The notes beneath the pieces were generated by a model. That model worked only from the letters and a program-made list of their open reading frames with translations. It searched no databases and was not told the origin of the DNA. Shown piece by piece: positions 51,545 through 62,606 of a DNA stretch of 64,000 nucleotides (its first letter is position 1; the number at the start of each line of letters is the position of its first letter). Both the position numbers and the translations under genes were made by a program. The stretch comes from Candidatus Absconditabacteria bacterium. Lineage in GTDB: Bacteria; Patescibacteriota; Gracilibacteria; Absconditabacterales; Absconditicoccaceae. Where the stretch lies: NCBI GenBank assembly GCA_028693445.1, contig JAQUVI010000002.1, positions 68,971 to 132,970 of the forward strand, given 5' to 3'.

Positions 51545-52486
51545 ATGTTTATTCATCTTCATTGACATAGTACGTTTTCATTTTTGGAAGCTATTGGTAA
51601 ACCAGCAAAAATTGCTGCAAGGGCCAAAGAACTTGGAATGTCTTCGATAGCAATTACTGATTATAACGGCATGTTTGGTGCTATTAAATTTTTTCAAGCA
51701 TGTAAAGATGAGTGAATTAAACCTATTATTTGAGTTGAACTTGGTTTTGTTTTGGATGTAAGTTCTACAAATCCTGTTGATTCTATTTGAAATCTTGTAT
51801 TACTTGCAAAAACAACTAAATGATATTCATCACTTTTGGAGCTAACTTCTTATGCAAATACTATATGAGTAAAAAATAAACCAAAAGTTGATCTTGCTGC
51901 ACTTCGTAATTTTTCTGATTGAATTGTTTGTTTTTTCTGATGAATTCAGTCTTGGATTGGAAAAATGATTTTACGTGATGAACCTCGTGAAAAAATAATA
52001 GAAATAATTCGTATGTTGCAATCTATTTTGGGTGAAGATGCTGTTTATTGAGAAATTATTGCTCAGCTTCATAGTGAAAACAAAGAGTTAGAGCGTGTAA
52101 ATCAATATATTTTTGAATTATGTCAGGAACTTGATATTTTATGTATTGTTAATTCAAATTACCATTATATCAAAAAAACCGATAAAGAAGCTTGGGAAGT
52201 TGCTTTGGCAGTAAAAGATGCAAAAAAAATATATGAAAATGATAGAAGGCAGCCCAAAGGTGAATATTATATTATGGAAAAGGAGGATGTTGTAGAAATT
52301 TTGGAAAAGAATTGATATAATTTAGATCAAATTGAAAAAATGATTTCAAATAATTTAAAATTAGCAGAATCTTTTGCTGTAGATATTGCTTTATGACAAG
52401 TATTGTTTCCTAATTATGAATCACCAGAAAGTATTTTAGAAATTTATGAAAAAGTAAAAAACGATTTAATAGAAAATGTTGATTAA
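51545..52486 (+). CDS. Free-standing PHP domain of DnaE type
   Basis: 313 aa. It matches only the N-terminal PHP domain of DNA polymerase III alpha: LHGHSTFSFLEAIGKPAKIA, AITDYNGMFGAIKFFQACK, GIKPIIGVELGF, NSNYHYIKKTDKEAWEVAL, PKGEYYIMEKEDV, and LFPNYESPE, where the polymerase domain would follow. The frame stops at UAA soon after. Metal residues are partly changed (TDH reads TDY, and the later N-D-x-H reads N-S-N-Y-H). It may be a split polymerase, a PHP phosphatase in its own right, or a truncated gene. No polymerase domain was seen in the next 375 bp. Confidence 0.8.
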
Positions 52487-52861
52487 TTTGATCCTAAATA
52501 TCAAAAAATTCGCATAATTATTCATGCTGCTGTTGGCATATATATCGCATCTCGTCAGATCATAATTTTGATTGGTTAGTTAAAATTTAATTTTATTTTT
52601 TATGTTTGTTGTAGCAAGGGATCTTATATTGTTTCATTGGACAATTATTTATTATAATTTATTTGATATTGACTCTTTGGTTAATAAAAAGCATTTTGTC
52701 AAAATTTGAGTTGACAAAAGATAATAGATTCTTAAAAATCAATTGTATATTATTGTAGTTTTTTATGACTATAAACGTTGTTTACACTAAAATAGTATAA
52801 AGTCGACGTTAAACTTCTGATTGAAGTTTCTTCGTCTTATTTATTTTTGAAATTATTATAA
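52487..52861. other. Gene-free stretch before the helicase gene
   Basis: 375 bp. Contains an inverted pair TTTTGTCAA / TTGACAAAA (about 52694-52719) and element D (52804-52850). Nothing resembling the polymerase part of DnaE was found in any frame. Confidence 0.6.
52804..52850 (+). promoter_or_regulatory. Two-stem element D, copy 2 (5' of uvrD-like gene)
   Basis: GACG-4-ACTTC-5-GAAGT-5-CGTC followed by TTATTTA, in the same spacing as copy 1 at 23835. It ends about 12 bp before the helicase ATG and follows a TATAAA at 52796, so it could form the 5' end of the mRNA. Confidence 0.6.
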
Positions 52862-55120
52862 ATGGATATTAAGAAATATATTGAATCACAATTAAATCAA
52901 GAACAATCAAAAGCTGCATTACATATAGACACATCAAGTCTGATTATTGCTGGTGCTGGTAGTTGAAAAACACGTACGCTTACATACAAAATTGCGTATC
53001 TTATTTTTGGTAAACAAATTCATCATAACAATATTTTGGCAGTTACTTTTACCAACAAAGCTGCAGCTGAGATGAAAGAAAGGCTTGTGAAAATTGCACA
53101 AGATTTACAATCGCAATGATCTGTAATTGTTGATGAAAATCAAAAGTCAGATTATTCTTGAGATAGTATTGATGATTTTATTAGTCATATCCAATCTACA
53201 ACTCCTTCTTCACCTCGTATTTTAGATTGAAATTCGTTTAAATGGATTGGTACTTTTCATAGTATATTTTTGAAAATGCTAAAAGAAGATATAGAAAAAC
53301 TTGAAATGAAATATACTAAAAATTTCTGAATTTTTGATACAAATGAATCTCAATCAGTTATAAAAGATGTCCTCAAACAACTTTGAATGGTTGATATTTT
53401 TAAGCCACAGGAAGTTAAGTCGTTTATTTCATCTCAAAAAAATAATTGATTTGATCCCAAAATGTTTTCTAAACAAGCTAATTCTGATTATGATCATAAT
53501 ATGTATATGATATATCAAAAATATCAGGAAGCATTGGAGTTGGCAAATAGTTTAGATTTTGATGATTTGTTATTATTACCATATTTATTATTTAAAAAAC
53601 AACCAGAGGTATTGCAAAAATGGCAAAAACAATTCTCTTATATTTTAGTTGATGAAGCACAGGATACAAACCGGATACAATTTGAATTGATGAAAATGTT
53701 GTCTTGAGAATCTGCAAATATTACTTTGATTGGAGATGATTTTCAAAGTATTTATGGATGGCGTGGTGCATTGATGGAAAATTTTTTGAATGTAAAAAAA
53801 TATTGGCCAGATATTCAAATGTTTAAATTACAAATAAATTATCGTTCTCGTCCTCATATTGTAGATGCAGGAAATCAAGTGATAAAAAACAATACAAATC
53901 AATATCAAAAAGATATTGTTGCTCATAGAACATGAACAGATAAAATAGTTTGTTTTTCTCATGGAAGTGAAATTGATGAGGCGGCAAATCTAGTTGATTT
54001 TATCAAAAAAATGAAAGATACTGATAAAATAAAAGAGCGAGGCCAGGTTGCAATTTTATATAGAACCAACGCTCAATCATCTCCTTTCGAACAAATTTTT
54101 TTGCAAGAATGAATTCCTTACAAAGTTTTTGGTGCATTTAAATTTTTTGAAAGAAAAGAAGTAAAAGATATATTGGCTTATATAAAATATATTATAAATC
54201 CACAGGATAGTGTTTCGTTAAAAAGGATTTTAAATATTCCTGTGAGATGAATTTGAAAAACTACTATAGATAATATATCGACATATGCTGTGTCTAAATG
54301 AATTAGTTTCCATGATACTTTACAGCAACTTCATACTGATGTTATAAAAATCACACCTAAAGCAAAATCTGGATTACAAGAATTTGTTGGTATTATTCAT
54401 GATCTTAGAAATCAACTTCTAAATTTGGTTCCGGCACAATTTATAGAAAAAATGGCTAAAGCTATAAAATATAGAGATTATCTTGTAAAAGAAGAATGAT
54501 GAGAATCACAGGCAGATGAAAAATATGAAAACGTATGACAGATTATAAATATGGCAGAAAAGTATCAACAAACAGGAGATGAAGCTTTGAGACAATTTAT
54601 GGAGGAAGTTGCTTTGTTGTCTGATATTGCAGAAAATTCTAATTGAGCTTTGGATGCCGTAAAATTGATGACTGTACATTCTAGTAAATGATTGGAATTT
54701 CCATTTGTTTTTGTTGTTTGATTGGAAGATCATATTTTCCCGTTATCAAATTCTTTGATGGATACAAAATTATTGGAAGAGGAAAGAAGACTTATGTATG
54801 TAGCTATTACGAGAGCTGAGGATCATCTATTTTTTTCATATGCAAATAGTAGAATGACACGATGACAAACAAAAATGAATCCACCAAGTAGATTTTTGGA
54901 TGAAATTTCACAAGAATTGATGAAGAAATATGATTTATGATGATGATCAACATCTAGTGGAGAAGCTTCATTTGTTAGTGAATGAGATATTGTAAAACAT
55001 AAATTATTTGGTACATGATATGTTCTTGAGGTTTGGAAATGATTAGCTATTGTGAAATTTCATAATCCAAAATTTGGTGTTAGAAAAATAGAACAGAGAT
55101 TTCTTATTATAGTTGAATAG
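52862..55120 (+). CDS. UvrD/PcrA-type superfamily 1 helicase
   Basis: 752 aa, full-length 3'-5' DNA helicase for repair and replication. Motif I AGAGSGKTRTL, Ia [14 protein letters not shown], motif [69 protein letters not shown], and [27 protein letters not shown]-terminal Tudor-like tail ([23 protein letters not shown]) is as in PcrA. Invariant Gly of motif I and V are UGA. Whether it is SOS-regulated could not be judged. Confidence 0.95.
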
Positions 55121-55172
55121 ATTAAGCTATCAATATTTTATTTTATGTAAACTTTATTTCTAATAAAAAATA

Positions 55173-55547
55173 ATGATAGATAAAAATTTTATTTATGCAT
55201 TAGTGGGTGCATCAACAAATCCAGAAAAATTTTGAAATAAAATTTTAAAAGATTTGATAGAATGATGATACAAGGTAATACCTGTTAATCCAAATGAAAA
55301 AGAAATTTTTTGAATTAAGAGTTATTGTTCCTTATCTCAAATTCCGTTTTCTATAGATGTTGTTATTTGTGTTGTTCCTTCTGTAGTCACAGAAAAAATA
55401 ATAGATGAGATAATTTTGTTGTGAATTAAAAATGTATGGATGCAACCAGGATCTGAAAGTGATGTTGCAATACAAAAATGTTTGCATAATTGAATTAATA
55501 TTGTTCACAATTCGTGTATTATGATACAAAGAAAATCAGATATGTAA
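55173..55547 (+). CDS. CoA-binding domain protein (YccU-like)
   Basis: 124 aa, a single Rossmann-like CoA-binding domain: YALVGASTNPEKFGNKILKDL, GGYKVIPVNPNEKEIFGIKSY, IDVVICVVPSVVTEKII, VWMQPGSESD, GINIVHNSCIMIQ. The conserved Cys in NSCIM matches the family (xNxCxM). The role is not defined; it may sense CoA or acyl-CoA. It lies 52 bp after the helicase gene. Confidence 0.88.
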
Positions 55548-55693
55548 ATAACTTTTTTTGGTAATACTATTTTTGTGTGCTTTTTAACTATAATTTCTGC
55601 TTGTCATTTTTTTTAAAAAAATGTTAATTTGATTGCTTTTTCTTTTTTTATAGATATATCATTAGTGTTACTTTTATTTTTTCTTAATAAATA

Positions 55694-55924
55694 ATGGCAG
55701 TTAAAAAACCAGTTGCTAAAAAAGTTGCAAAAAAACCAGCAGCAAAAAAAGTTGTAAAAAAAGTTGTAAAAAAAGCTGTAAAAAAAGTTGCAAAAAAACC
55801 AATAGCAAAAAAAATTGTAAAAAAAGCTACAAAAGCAGTTAAAACCGTAAAAAAAACGGTTAAAAAAGTTGCAAAAAAGGTTGTAAAGAAACCAGCAGCA
55901 AAAAAAGTTACAAAAAAGAAATAG
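55694..55924 (+). CDS. Histone H1-like Lys/Ala-rich DNA-binding protein
   Basis: 76 aa made of AAKKVVKK-type repeats (KKPAAKK, KKVVKKAVKK), without aromatic residues; net charge is very high. It resembles the C-terminal tail of histone H1 and the Hc1-like proteins of several bacteria; it would coat or condense DNA. Its own terminator follows, so it is monocistronic. The DNA repeat structure could permit length change. Confidence 0.85.
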   Translation: MAVKKPVAKKVAKKPAAKKVVKKVVKKAVKKVAKKPIAKKIVKKATKAVKTVKKTVKKVAKKVVKKPAAKKVTKKK

Positions 55925-55945
55925 TTTTGATTTGAAAATATAAGC

Positions 55946-55977
55946 GAAAAACGTATCTTCATGGTACGTTTTTTTTA
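55946..55977 (+). terminator. Terminator after the histone-like gene
   Basis: AAAACGTA / TACGTTTT stem, loop of nine bases and a run of T, just before mnmA. Confidence 0.8.
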
Positions 55978-55990
55978 ATAAATAGTATTT

Positions 55991-57025
55991 ATGCGTATAT
56001 TGGTTTGATTATCATGATGAGTTGATTCTGCAGTTGCTGCGTATCTCTTGAAGCAACAAGGTTTTGATGTTGTTGGATGATTTATGAAAAATTATGTATC
56101 GGATAGTTGAACATGTACAACATATGATGATTCGCAAGAAGCTATTAAAGTTGCTGATTTTCTTGGAATAGAACTTTTATCCTTTGATATGCAGCAAGAA
56201 TATAATGACAGAATCATACAATATATCTATGATGGATATTCTAAATGAATAACTCCAAACCCAGACGTGCTTTGTAATAGTCTGATTAAATTTGATGTGT
56301 TTTTGGAAAGAGCATTGGCGTTGTGATTTGATAAAATAGCTATGTGACATTATGCTAGAATAGTTGAAGATTGATGACAATATAAATTGTTTAGATGAAT
56401 TGATTATAATAAAGATCAGAGTTATTTTTTGGCATGACTCAATCAATATCAATTGTCTAAATCATTATTTCCTTTATGAAACCTTACAAAACCAGAAATT
56501 AGAAAGATAGCACAAGAAATTTGATTGCCAAATGCTGATCGTCCAGATAGTCAATGACTTTGTTTTATTGGTAATGTACCTATCAAACAATTTTTGGAAC
56601 AAAAATTACCTAAGAAAACTGGAAATATTGTTTTGTCTGATTGAACTATTGTTGGGCAGCATGAATGATCTTGGTTTTATACAGTAGGGCAGAGGCATGG
56701 TCTTGGACTTAATTTTAAATGTTATGTTGTGAAAACTGATGTGATTACAAATACTGTTGTTGTAGGTGAAAAATCGCATGAAGAATTATCACATACTTCA
56801 CTTATTGCGTTAGATTGGCATTGGATTTGAGAAAAATATGATCTTCCTTTGCAGGTTAAAACAAAAATTAGATATAGACAAGAGCCACAACCGGCAATGC
56901 TTGTATCGTTTGAAAACAATAAGATTAATATTTCTTTTGATGAACAACAATGGGCGATAGCTTCTGGGCAAGTAGTAGTCGCTTATATATGAGATGAATG
57001 TATAGGAAGTTGAATTATTAGATAG
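55991..57025 (+). CDS. mnmA: tRNA-specific 2-thiouridylase MnmA
   Basis: 344 aa. Thiolates U34 of tRNA Glu, Gln and Lys. N-terminal ATP-pyrophosphatase P-loop VGLSGGVDSAVAAYLL; TPNPDVLCNSLIKF with the first catalytic Cys (about residue 94); AMGHYARI; NKDQSYFLAGLNQYQLSKSLFPLG; GLCFIGNVPIKQFL with the second catalytic Cys; and TVGQRHGLGL. The sulfur donor is possibly the SufS-like enzyme at 15495. UGA is used for P-loop glycines. Confidence 0.95.
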
Positions 57026-57059
57026 ATTAGAAAGTAAAACGTCTTTTTCTATTTAAAAT

Positions 57060-57087
57060 TTGCTTTTTTTAGCTTTTGGAGTATAAT
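57060..57087 (+). promoter_or_regulatory. Promoter of the 57119 gene
   Basis: TTGCTT, 16-bp spacer, TATAAT (57082-57087), about 30 bp before the ATG at 57119. Confidence 0.65.
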
Positions 57088-57118
57088 TTAGTATCTTTAT
57101 TTGATATATTTTGTGGGT

Positions 57119-58324
57119 ATGAAAATTATTCATAAGAAAAAAGCTTCTAAAAATTTAAAAAATAAGTTTCAAAGCCAACTTTCTTTTTGAGAAATACTCA
57201 AAAGATTTTTTGTATTTTGGTTTCTTATGTTTTTTTGTGCACTTGTAATTAATCAACAGGAATCATTTTTATTAAAAATATCAAATAATCCTCAAGAAGT
57301 TATTTTTGTCTTTCCTGGTAGTCCAAATGATTGGTGAATAGATGAAAATGAAATATTAACTCATTGAGCAGCAGATGATTGGTGATATCTTTTTGAAGAT
57401 GAAGTAACTGATGAACAGATATTTAAACCTATTGAAACAACAGATAATCAAGATAATAATTCTGTTTCTGTAGAAAAAGATTTTATTTCTCATGATAAAG
57501 ATTATTTCCCTAATGATAAAGATATTTTTTCAGATAATAAAGACAATTTTTCAGATGATAAGGATATATTTTATGAATGAGTGGATATTTCAGATATTGT
57601 TATTGAAGATGAAATACCAGATGATCAAGATCAATTAAAAGTGTGTATTACTCCATGGTGAGAATACGTTGCTAATTGAGATTTTGTTTTGGCTTATGAA
57701 CAAAGAAAAGATGTAGATAATCTTTGTAATGTTCAAAGAAGATTCTGTTATGATTGAATACTTGATTGAACATATATTCAAAAATCATGTAAAGAAAATA
57801 CTTTGTATTCTTATGTAAAACCTGATGCGATTTCATATACACAAAAACCTGTAGATACATTTGTACAACCAAATCAACCATCTTTGAGTTGAGCTAATTT
57901 TGATACGCATTGAAAAATAGATTGAACGACAAATTCTATAGATGTTTGGGGGTTACCTGGTTCTGGTAGACCAGTTGATATTGTTTCAACTTCTCAAACA
58001 TCATTATCAAATACTGTATGTATTACTCCATGGTGAGAAAAAATAAAAAATTGACAATTTGTGAAGGCATATAAATCTTCAATTGGTCTTATTGATTTAC
58101 CGTGTGAAGTTGAGCTAAGAATGTGTGTTGGTTGAAATTTGAAAGGTTATTATGAAAATAGAACTTGTACATTTAAAAAAATGACTTATAGAGATTATTT
58201 ATCTGAAAATTATGATTTAGATAGTCCTACTATTTGAGATCTTATAAATACTATTGATACAGATGAAAAACAAACTACCTATAAAAATCGATTATTTTGG
58301 AAATGGTTAGATAAATATTTTTAA
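57119..58324 (+). CDS. Membrane-anchored protein with two CxTPWGE repeats
   Basis: 401 aa, no known family. Basic N-terminus and one membrane helix (about 28-47, FVFWFLMFFCALVINQ), then an acidic low-complexity stretch with DKD repeats (about 120-155: NDKDIFSDNKDNFSDDKD), then two homologous Cys-rich modules of about 55 residues starting VCITPWGE (near 177 and 300) and sharing RRFCYDG/RMCVGG and a CxxK-type end. Ends with KNRLFWKWLDKYF. Probably exported. Cys pairs suggest disulfide-stabilised surface modules. Confidence 0.65.
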
Positions 58325-58477
58325 AAATCTGATTTTATTTTTGTCTATATAAGTGATGATTTCATTACTTTTTTTATTTTTGTCAAATATATTTGTTTAT
58401 TAACTTGTTTTTATCGTGAAAATAGAAAGTAATTTATTATACTATTTCAGCTTAATTTTTATTGTTTATTTTGAATT

Positions 58478-59905
58478 ATGAATTTTATAAAAAAAACTAA
58501 AATAATAGCGACTATATCTGATATCAATTGTTGAGAAGAAAAATTAATTGAATTATATAAAGCTTGAACAAATATTATTAGATTTAATTTTTCTCATGCA
58601 CAACATGAAGCTGTTTCTAAAATATTAAATATTATAAAAGAGCTTAATTTGACATGAAAGACTAATTTAAGTACCTTATTGGATACAAAATGACCTGAGA
58701 TAAGAACTGGTGATATTCAAGAAAAAATATCGGTTAAAAAATGAGAAAAATTTAATATTTTTGTAGACGAATCTTTGGTAAAATTAAAAAATGATATTTA
58801 TTGTGATTATAATTATTTGTTGGAAGATGTGAAAAAAGATCAGATTATTATTATTGATTCTTGATTATTGAAAGTGAAGGTTGTGAGTCTTACAAAAACT
58901 CATGTTGTTGTAGAAGCATTGAATAATCATTTGATTTGATCTAGAAGGCATGTTAATTTGCCTGGTGTTTCTCTTAAATTACCTGGTATTACTTATAAAG
59001 ATGAAAAGGATATTTTGTTTGCTATAAAAAATGGTATTGATTTTATTGCTGCATCATTTATTAGACATCAAAATAATGTTCTTGAAATAAAGAGTTTGTT
59101 AAAAAAATATAATGCTAATCATATACAGATTATTTCAAAAATAGAAAATCAAGAAGCATTGGAAAATTTAGATTGAATTGTAAAAGAATCTGATGGAGTT
59201 ATGGTAGCAAGAGGGGATTTGGGTGTTGAAATTGAAATTTCAAAATTACCTTATTATCAAAAATTTATTATGGATATTTGTTTTACTTATGGTAAGACAA
59301 TAATTGTTGCTACAGAACTTTTGAAAAGTATGGTTGAATCTCCTTTCCCTACAAGAGCAGAAATTTCTGATGTATATAATTGTGTTGTTTTGAGAACTGA
59401 TTGTACTATGCTTTCCGATGAAACAGCTGTAGGTAATTTTCCTATTCAATCTTGTCAAATGATGACTGATGTTATTTTGGAAGCAGAACAACATACTAAC
59501 AATAAACATAAGGATTTTGAAATCACTTTTACAGAAAATTATGCTTTGGATAAAAAAATGATAGCAAAAAATGCTTTAATTATTGCTGATGAAGTGAAAG
59601 CTGATTATATTCTTTTGTTTACTAATTCATGATTTTTAGCAAGAATAGTTTCTGCTTTTAAGCCAAATCATACGGTATTTGCTTTTACCAAAGATGAAAA
59701 AGTTTTGAGATCTATGAATTTCTTGTTTGCAATTTATCCATTTTTAATTGGTTCTTGGGGAAAATATCCTTTGGAAGATGAAAAAAATGCCCTTTCTTAT
59801 TTGGAATTAAATTGATTTGTTAAGAAAGGACAAAAAATAGTTGTTATTAATGATGTTGTCGAATGAAATGCAATGTCTCCTTATGTTAAAATAATTAATA
59901 TCTAA
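58478..59905 (+). CDS. pyk: Pyruvate kinase
   Basis: 475 aa. Makes ATP and pyruvate from phosphoenolpyruvate and so feeds PflB. Motifs: KIIATISDINCGEEKLIELYKAGTNIIRFNFSH (abridged: IRFNFSHA), LLDTKGPEIRTGD, LPGVSLKLPGITYKDEKDI, FIAASFIRH, ISKIENQEALENLDGI, MVARGDLGVEI, ATELLKSMVESPFPTRAEISDV and LSDETAVGNFP. The conserved motif usually reading MLESM reads ELLKSM. The stop overlaps the stop codon of the convergent CHAP gene. Confidence 0.95.
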
Positions 59906-61245
59906 TTTATTAAAACAGGAATTGTTTGTATTTTTTCGTCATCTATTGTTAATAGAATTGTACTTGTTCAATTTTCTTTTGCTTTAAAAGAAATTATGTT
60001 TTCATTGTTATGTATAAGTTGTAATGTTTCTAATGTTCATTCTAAATTTTTGTTTTGACTTATACTATTTAGAATAAATGGTAAAATTCATTGATATGGT
60101 TCTTTTGTTTCTTTGTTTGTAACAGTTATTTTTAATAAAACAGTTTCTCAAATACTAATTATATTTTTTCTAATTATTTTTATTTCCATTTCATTTTGAG
60201 ATAAGAAATGGTTTGCAATATCAGAAAATTTTTGATTTGGTTCTATAATTATTTTTTCTTCAGTTATATTATTCGTTTTTTGATAAAAATCGTTATTTTC
60301 TTGCTCTTGTATTATAATTGGTTCTGTTGGTGCTGAATCATGTGTTTGATTGTTTTCTATTGAATCATTTTTTTGATTGTCTTCTAATGTATCAGTTAAG
60401 TTTCCTCAAGTTACTATAGGTTTATTTGATCATGTATTTATTATTGATCATGTTGTAGGTGTTATTATTGTACCTGTATTTATATTTCATGTATTTGTAT
60501 TAAATTTATCATTATTATTTGTATTGGTATTTTCTGTTGGTTTATTTGTATTATTTGTTGGTCATTTTGGATAAATAAAACATTTAATATTTGAACTATT
60601 AGCTTCTTCCCAGCGATCTGTCCAAAAGAATTTTTTAACTCGGTTCATATCTCTTATTATCATTGATTTTTCTTTTTGATTGTAGTATATTACTTTTCAT
60701 ACGTGTCAAAAACCTCAATTATTGATTTCTCATTTATATACTATAAGAGCTCATACGCTTGGAGTGTTTCATATTTTAAATCATGTTGAACTTGCATTTT
60801 CACATCGATCTACAGCATTACCTCATCGTGTTCTTTGTTGTGTTTTTTCTTCTACAAAAGGAAAAATTTCAGGAGAGATTAAAGCTGCTCATCGAGTACA
60901 ATATCACGGAAAAAAAGTATTATTTACTTCTAATCTACTTGTTTCTTGCCAAATAGATATTATTTTGCTTTGATTTGATTTTGGCTTTTGTTGTTGTATT
61001 GCTTTTGTAAATGCTTGAGCTATTTCTTCAGAACTGTTTCTATAATAATTTGTATAGGAGCTATCATAGCTAGCATGTATCATTGTAAAAGCTCCAATAA
61101 CTCAAACAATTATAAGTTCACTTATATGAATTAATGAGTGATGAGTATGTGCCCAAGTATGTAAAAATCTCTCCATATGTCTTTTTTTGACTTTATGGAT
61201 GTGATTATATAATTTGGCTTTTGTTGATTTTATTTTGTTTTTCAT
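59902..61245 (-). CDS. Secreted or membrane-anchored CHAP-domain hydrolase
   Basis: 447 aa. A membrane helix (about 40-58), then a CHAP amidase/endopeptidase domain (about 100-215): FPWYCTRGAAL with the catalytic Cys, GNAVDRCENA, IGNTPSVGALIVY, GGFGHVGKVIYYN with the catalytic His, and MIIRDMN. Next is a long Asn/Thr-rich linker (about 235-330) and a C-terminal beta domain (ISIGETVLLKITVTNKETKEP). It would cut peptidoglycan peptide bridges outside the membrane. Consensus promoter 50 bp upstream. Convergent with pyk with overlapping stop codons. Confidence 0.85.
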
Positions 61246-61273
61246 GTTATTATCCAAAAATAAATCTTATATA

Positions 61274-61302
61274 ATTGTATTTAGAAATTGTTTTTTTGTC
61301 AA
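61274..61302 (-). promoter_or_regulatory. Promoter of the CHAP gene
   Basis: On the - strand TTGACA (61297-61302), 17-bp spacer, TACAAT (61274-61279), about 28 bp before the ATG. Confidence 0.75.
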
Positions 61303-61465
61303 ATTTTAGCAAAGAAAATTTCATCCATCCTTCAATGATGAAAAATCAAGTAGGATGTATCAAATTTTTGAGGTTTTTTTTGGTTTTTTGTTTGACTATT
61401 ATCACTTGAAACTAATAATTATATCGATAAAATGCTTTTGTTTTGATATTTTGTAAAAAAGACCA

Positions 61466-62605
61466 ATGAAAAAGCGCATATTGTTGTTTTTGGATTATTA
61501 TTTACCTCATCGTGGGTGAATTGAAACTGTTTTTGAACAAATAATTCAAAGATTAACAAAGAAATGATATTATATAACACTTGTTACAAGTCATTTTGAT
61601 AAAAAATTAAAAAAATATGAAAATTTTGATAATTTAGAAATATATAGAGTCTGAGTTGATAGATTTTCTTTTTTGTTTTGAGCTTTAATTAAGGGTTTTT
61701 ATTTGTTGAAAAGACAAAAATTTGATATTATTCATGCAAGTACATATGTTGCATCTTTCCCAGCTAGCTTATTGGGATTGTTTTTTGCTAAAAAAGTTGT
61801 TTTAACTGTTCATGAAGTGTTTTGAAAATTATGGATACTTTATAAAGGTTGGTTTTTTTGAAGAATTTATCTTTTTTTTGAAAAAATACTTTTTTTGATG
61901 CCTTTTACTGTATATCACTGTGTCTCTAGATATACGATGAATTGTTTGAGAGTTTTATATGGTATTAGTGATAATAAATTAAAGGTTATACATAATGGTG
62001 TAGATTATGATTTTTGGAATAAAAATAATGTAGATGATAATCAAATATTGAACTGGAAAAAAGAATATGAGTGGAATGGTAGATTTATTGTTTTGTATTA
62101 TGGTCATGCAGGTAAATCAAAATGATTGGATTCTTTGATAGATTGTATTCCACAAATGATAAAATATGATCCTACCGTTTTGTTTGTTTTCAATATTATA
62201 GCATCAAAAAGAAAAAATAAAATATTGAATCGTTTGCGTTTTTTGGAAAAATTTTGATTTGCTCGTCAAATTCAGATTTTTCAATGAGTTGATAAAAAAG
62301 ATTTACGTACTATGGTAGCTTCTTGTGATGTCGTTGTTGCACCATCTCTTTCGGAGGGTTTTGGTTCTGTACACACAGAAACAGTTGCTATGGAAAAACC
62401 ACTTATTACTACATCTGTTGCTTCTTTGCCTGAAGTTCTTTGATGAGCTACGATATTTATTCAAGCAAACTCTTCTCAACAACTTTTGGATTCTATATTG
62501 ATGATTAAAGAAAACCAGCAAGATATTGAAATCTTGCCGGTAAAGAAATTTGATTGGGATACTACTATAAATATGATTGAGGAAATATATGATAGTATGT
62601 TGTAA
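61466..62605 (+). CDS. GT4-family glycosyltransferase
   Basis: 379 aa, GT-B fold. N-terminal domain DYYLPHRGGIETVFEQ (the acceptor-side Gly-Gly loop), FDIIHASTYVASFPAS, VVLTVHEVFG; hinge LKVIHNGVDYDFW; C-terminal YYGHAGKSKGLDSLID, the nucleotide-sugar motif APSLSEGFGSVHTETVAMEKPLI (EX7E) and SVASLPEVLGG. It transfers a sugar from an NDP- or GDP-activated donor to a cell-envelope glycan; donor and acceptor cannot be told. It is a lone gene, not in a visible polysaccharide cluster. Confidence 0.9.
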
Positions 62606-62606
62606 A

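Noticed and set aside
52487-52861. Continuation of a frameshifted dnaE gene after the PHP domain
   Set aside because: No polymerase-type sequence appears in any frame of this stretch, and the helicase gene follows.
55684-55962. Minus-strand Phe/Thr-rich open frame opposite the histone-like gene
   Set aside because: It is the complement of AAR-rich Lys/Ala codons and has no start signal; the + strand gene is framed by promoter-side AT-rich DNA and a terminator.
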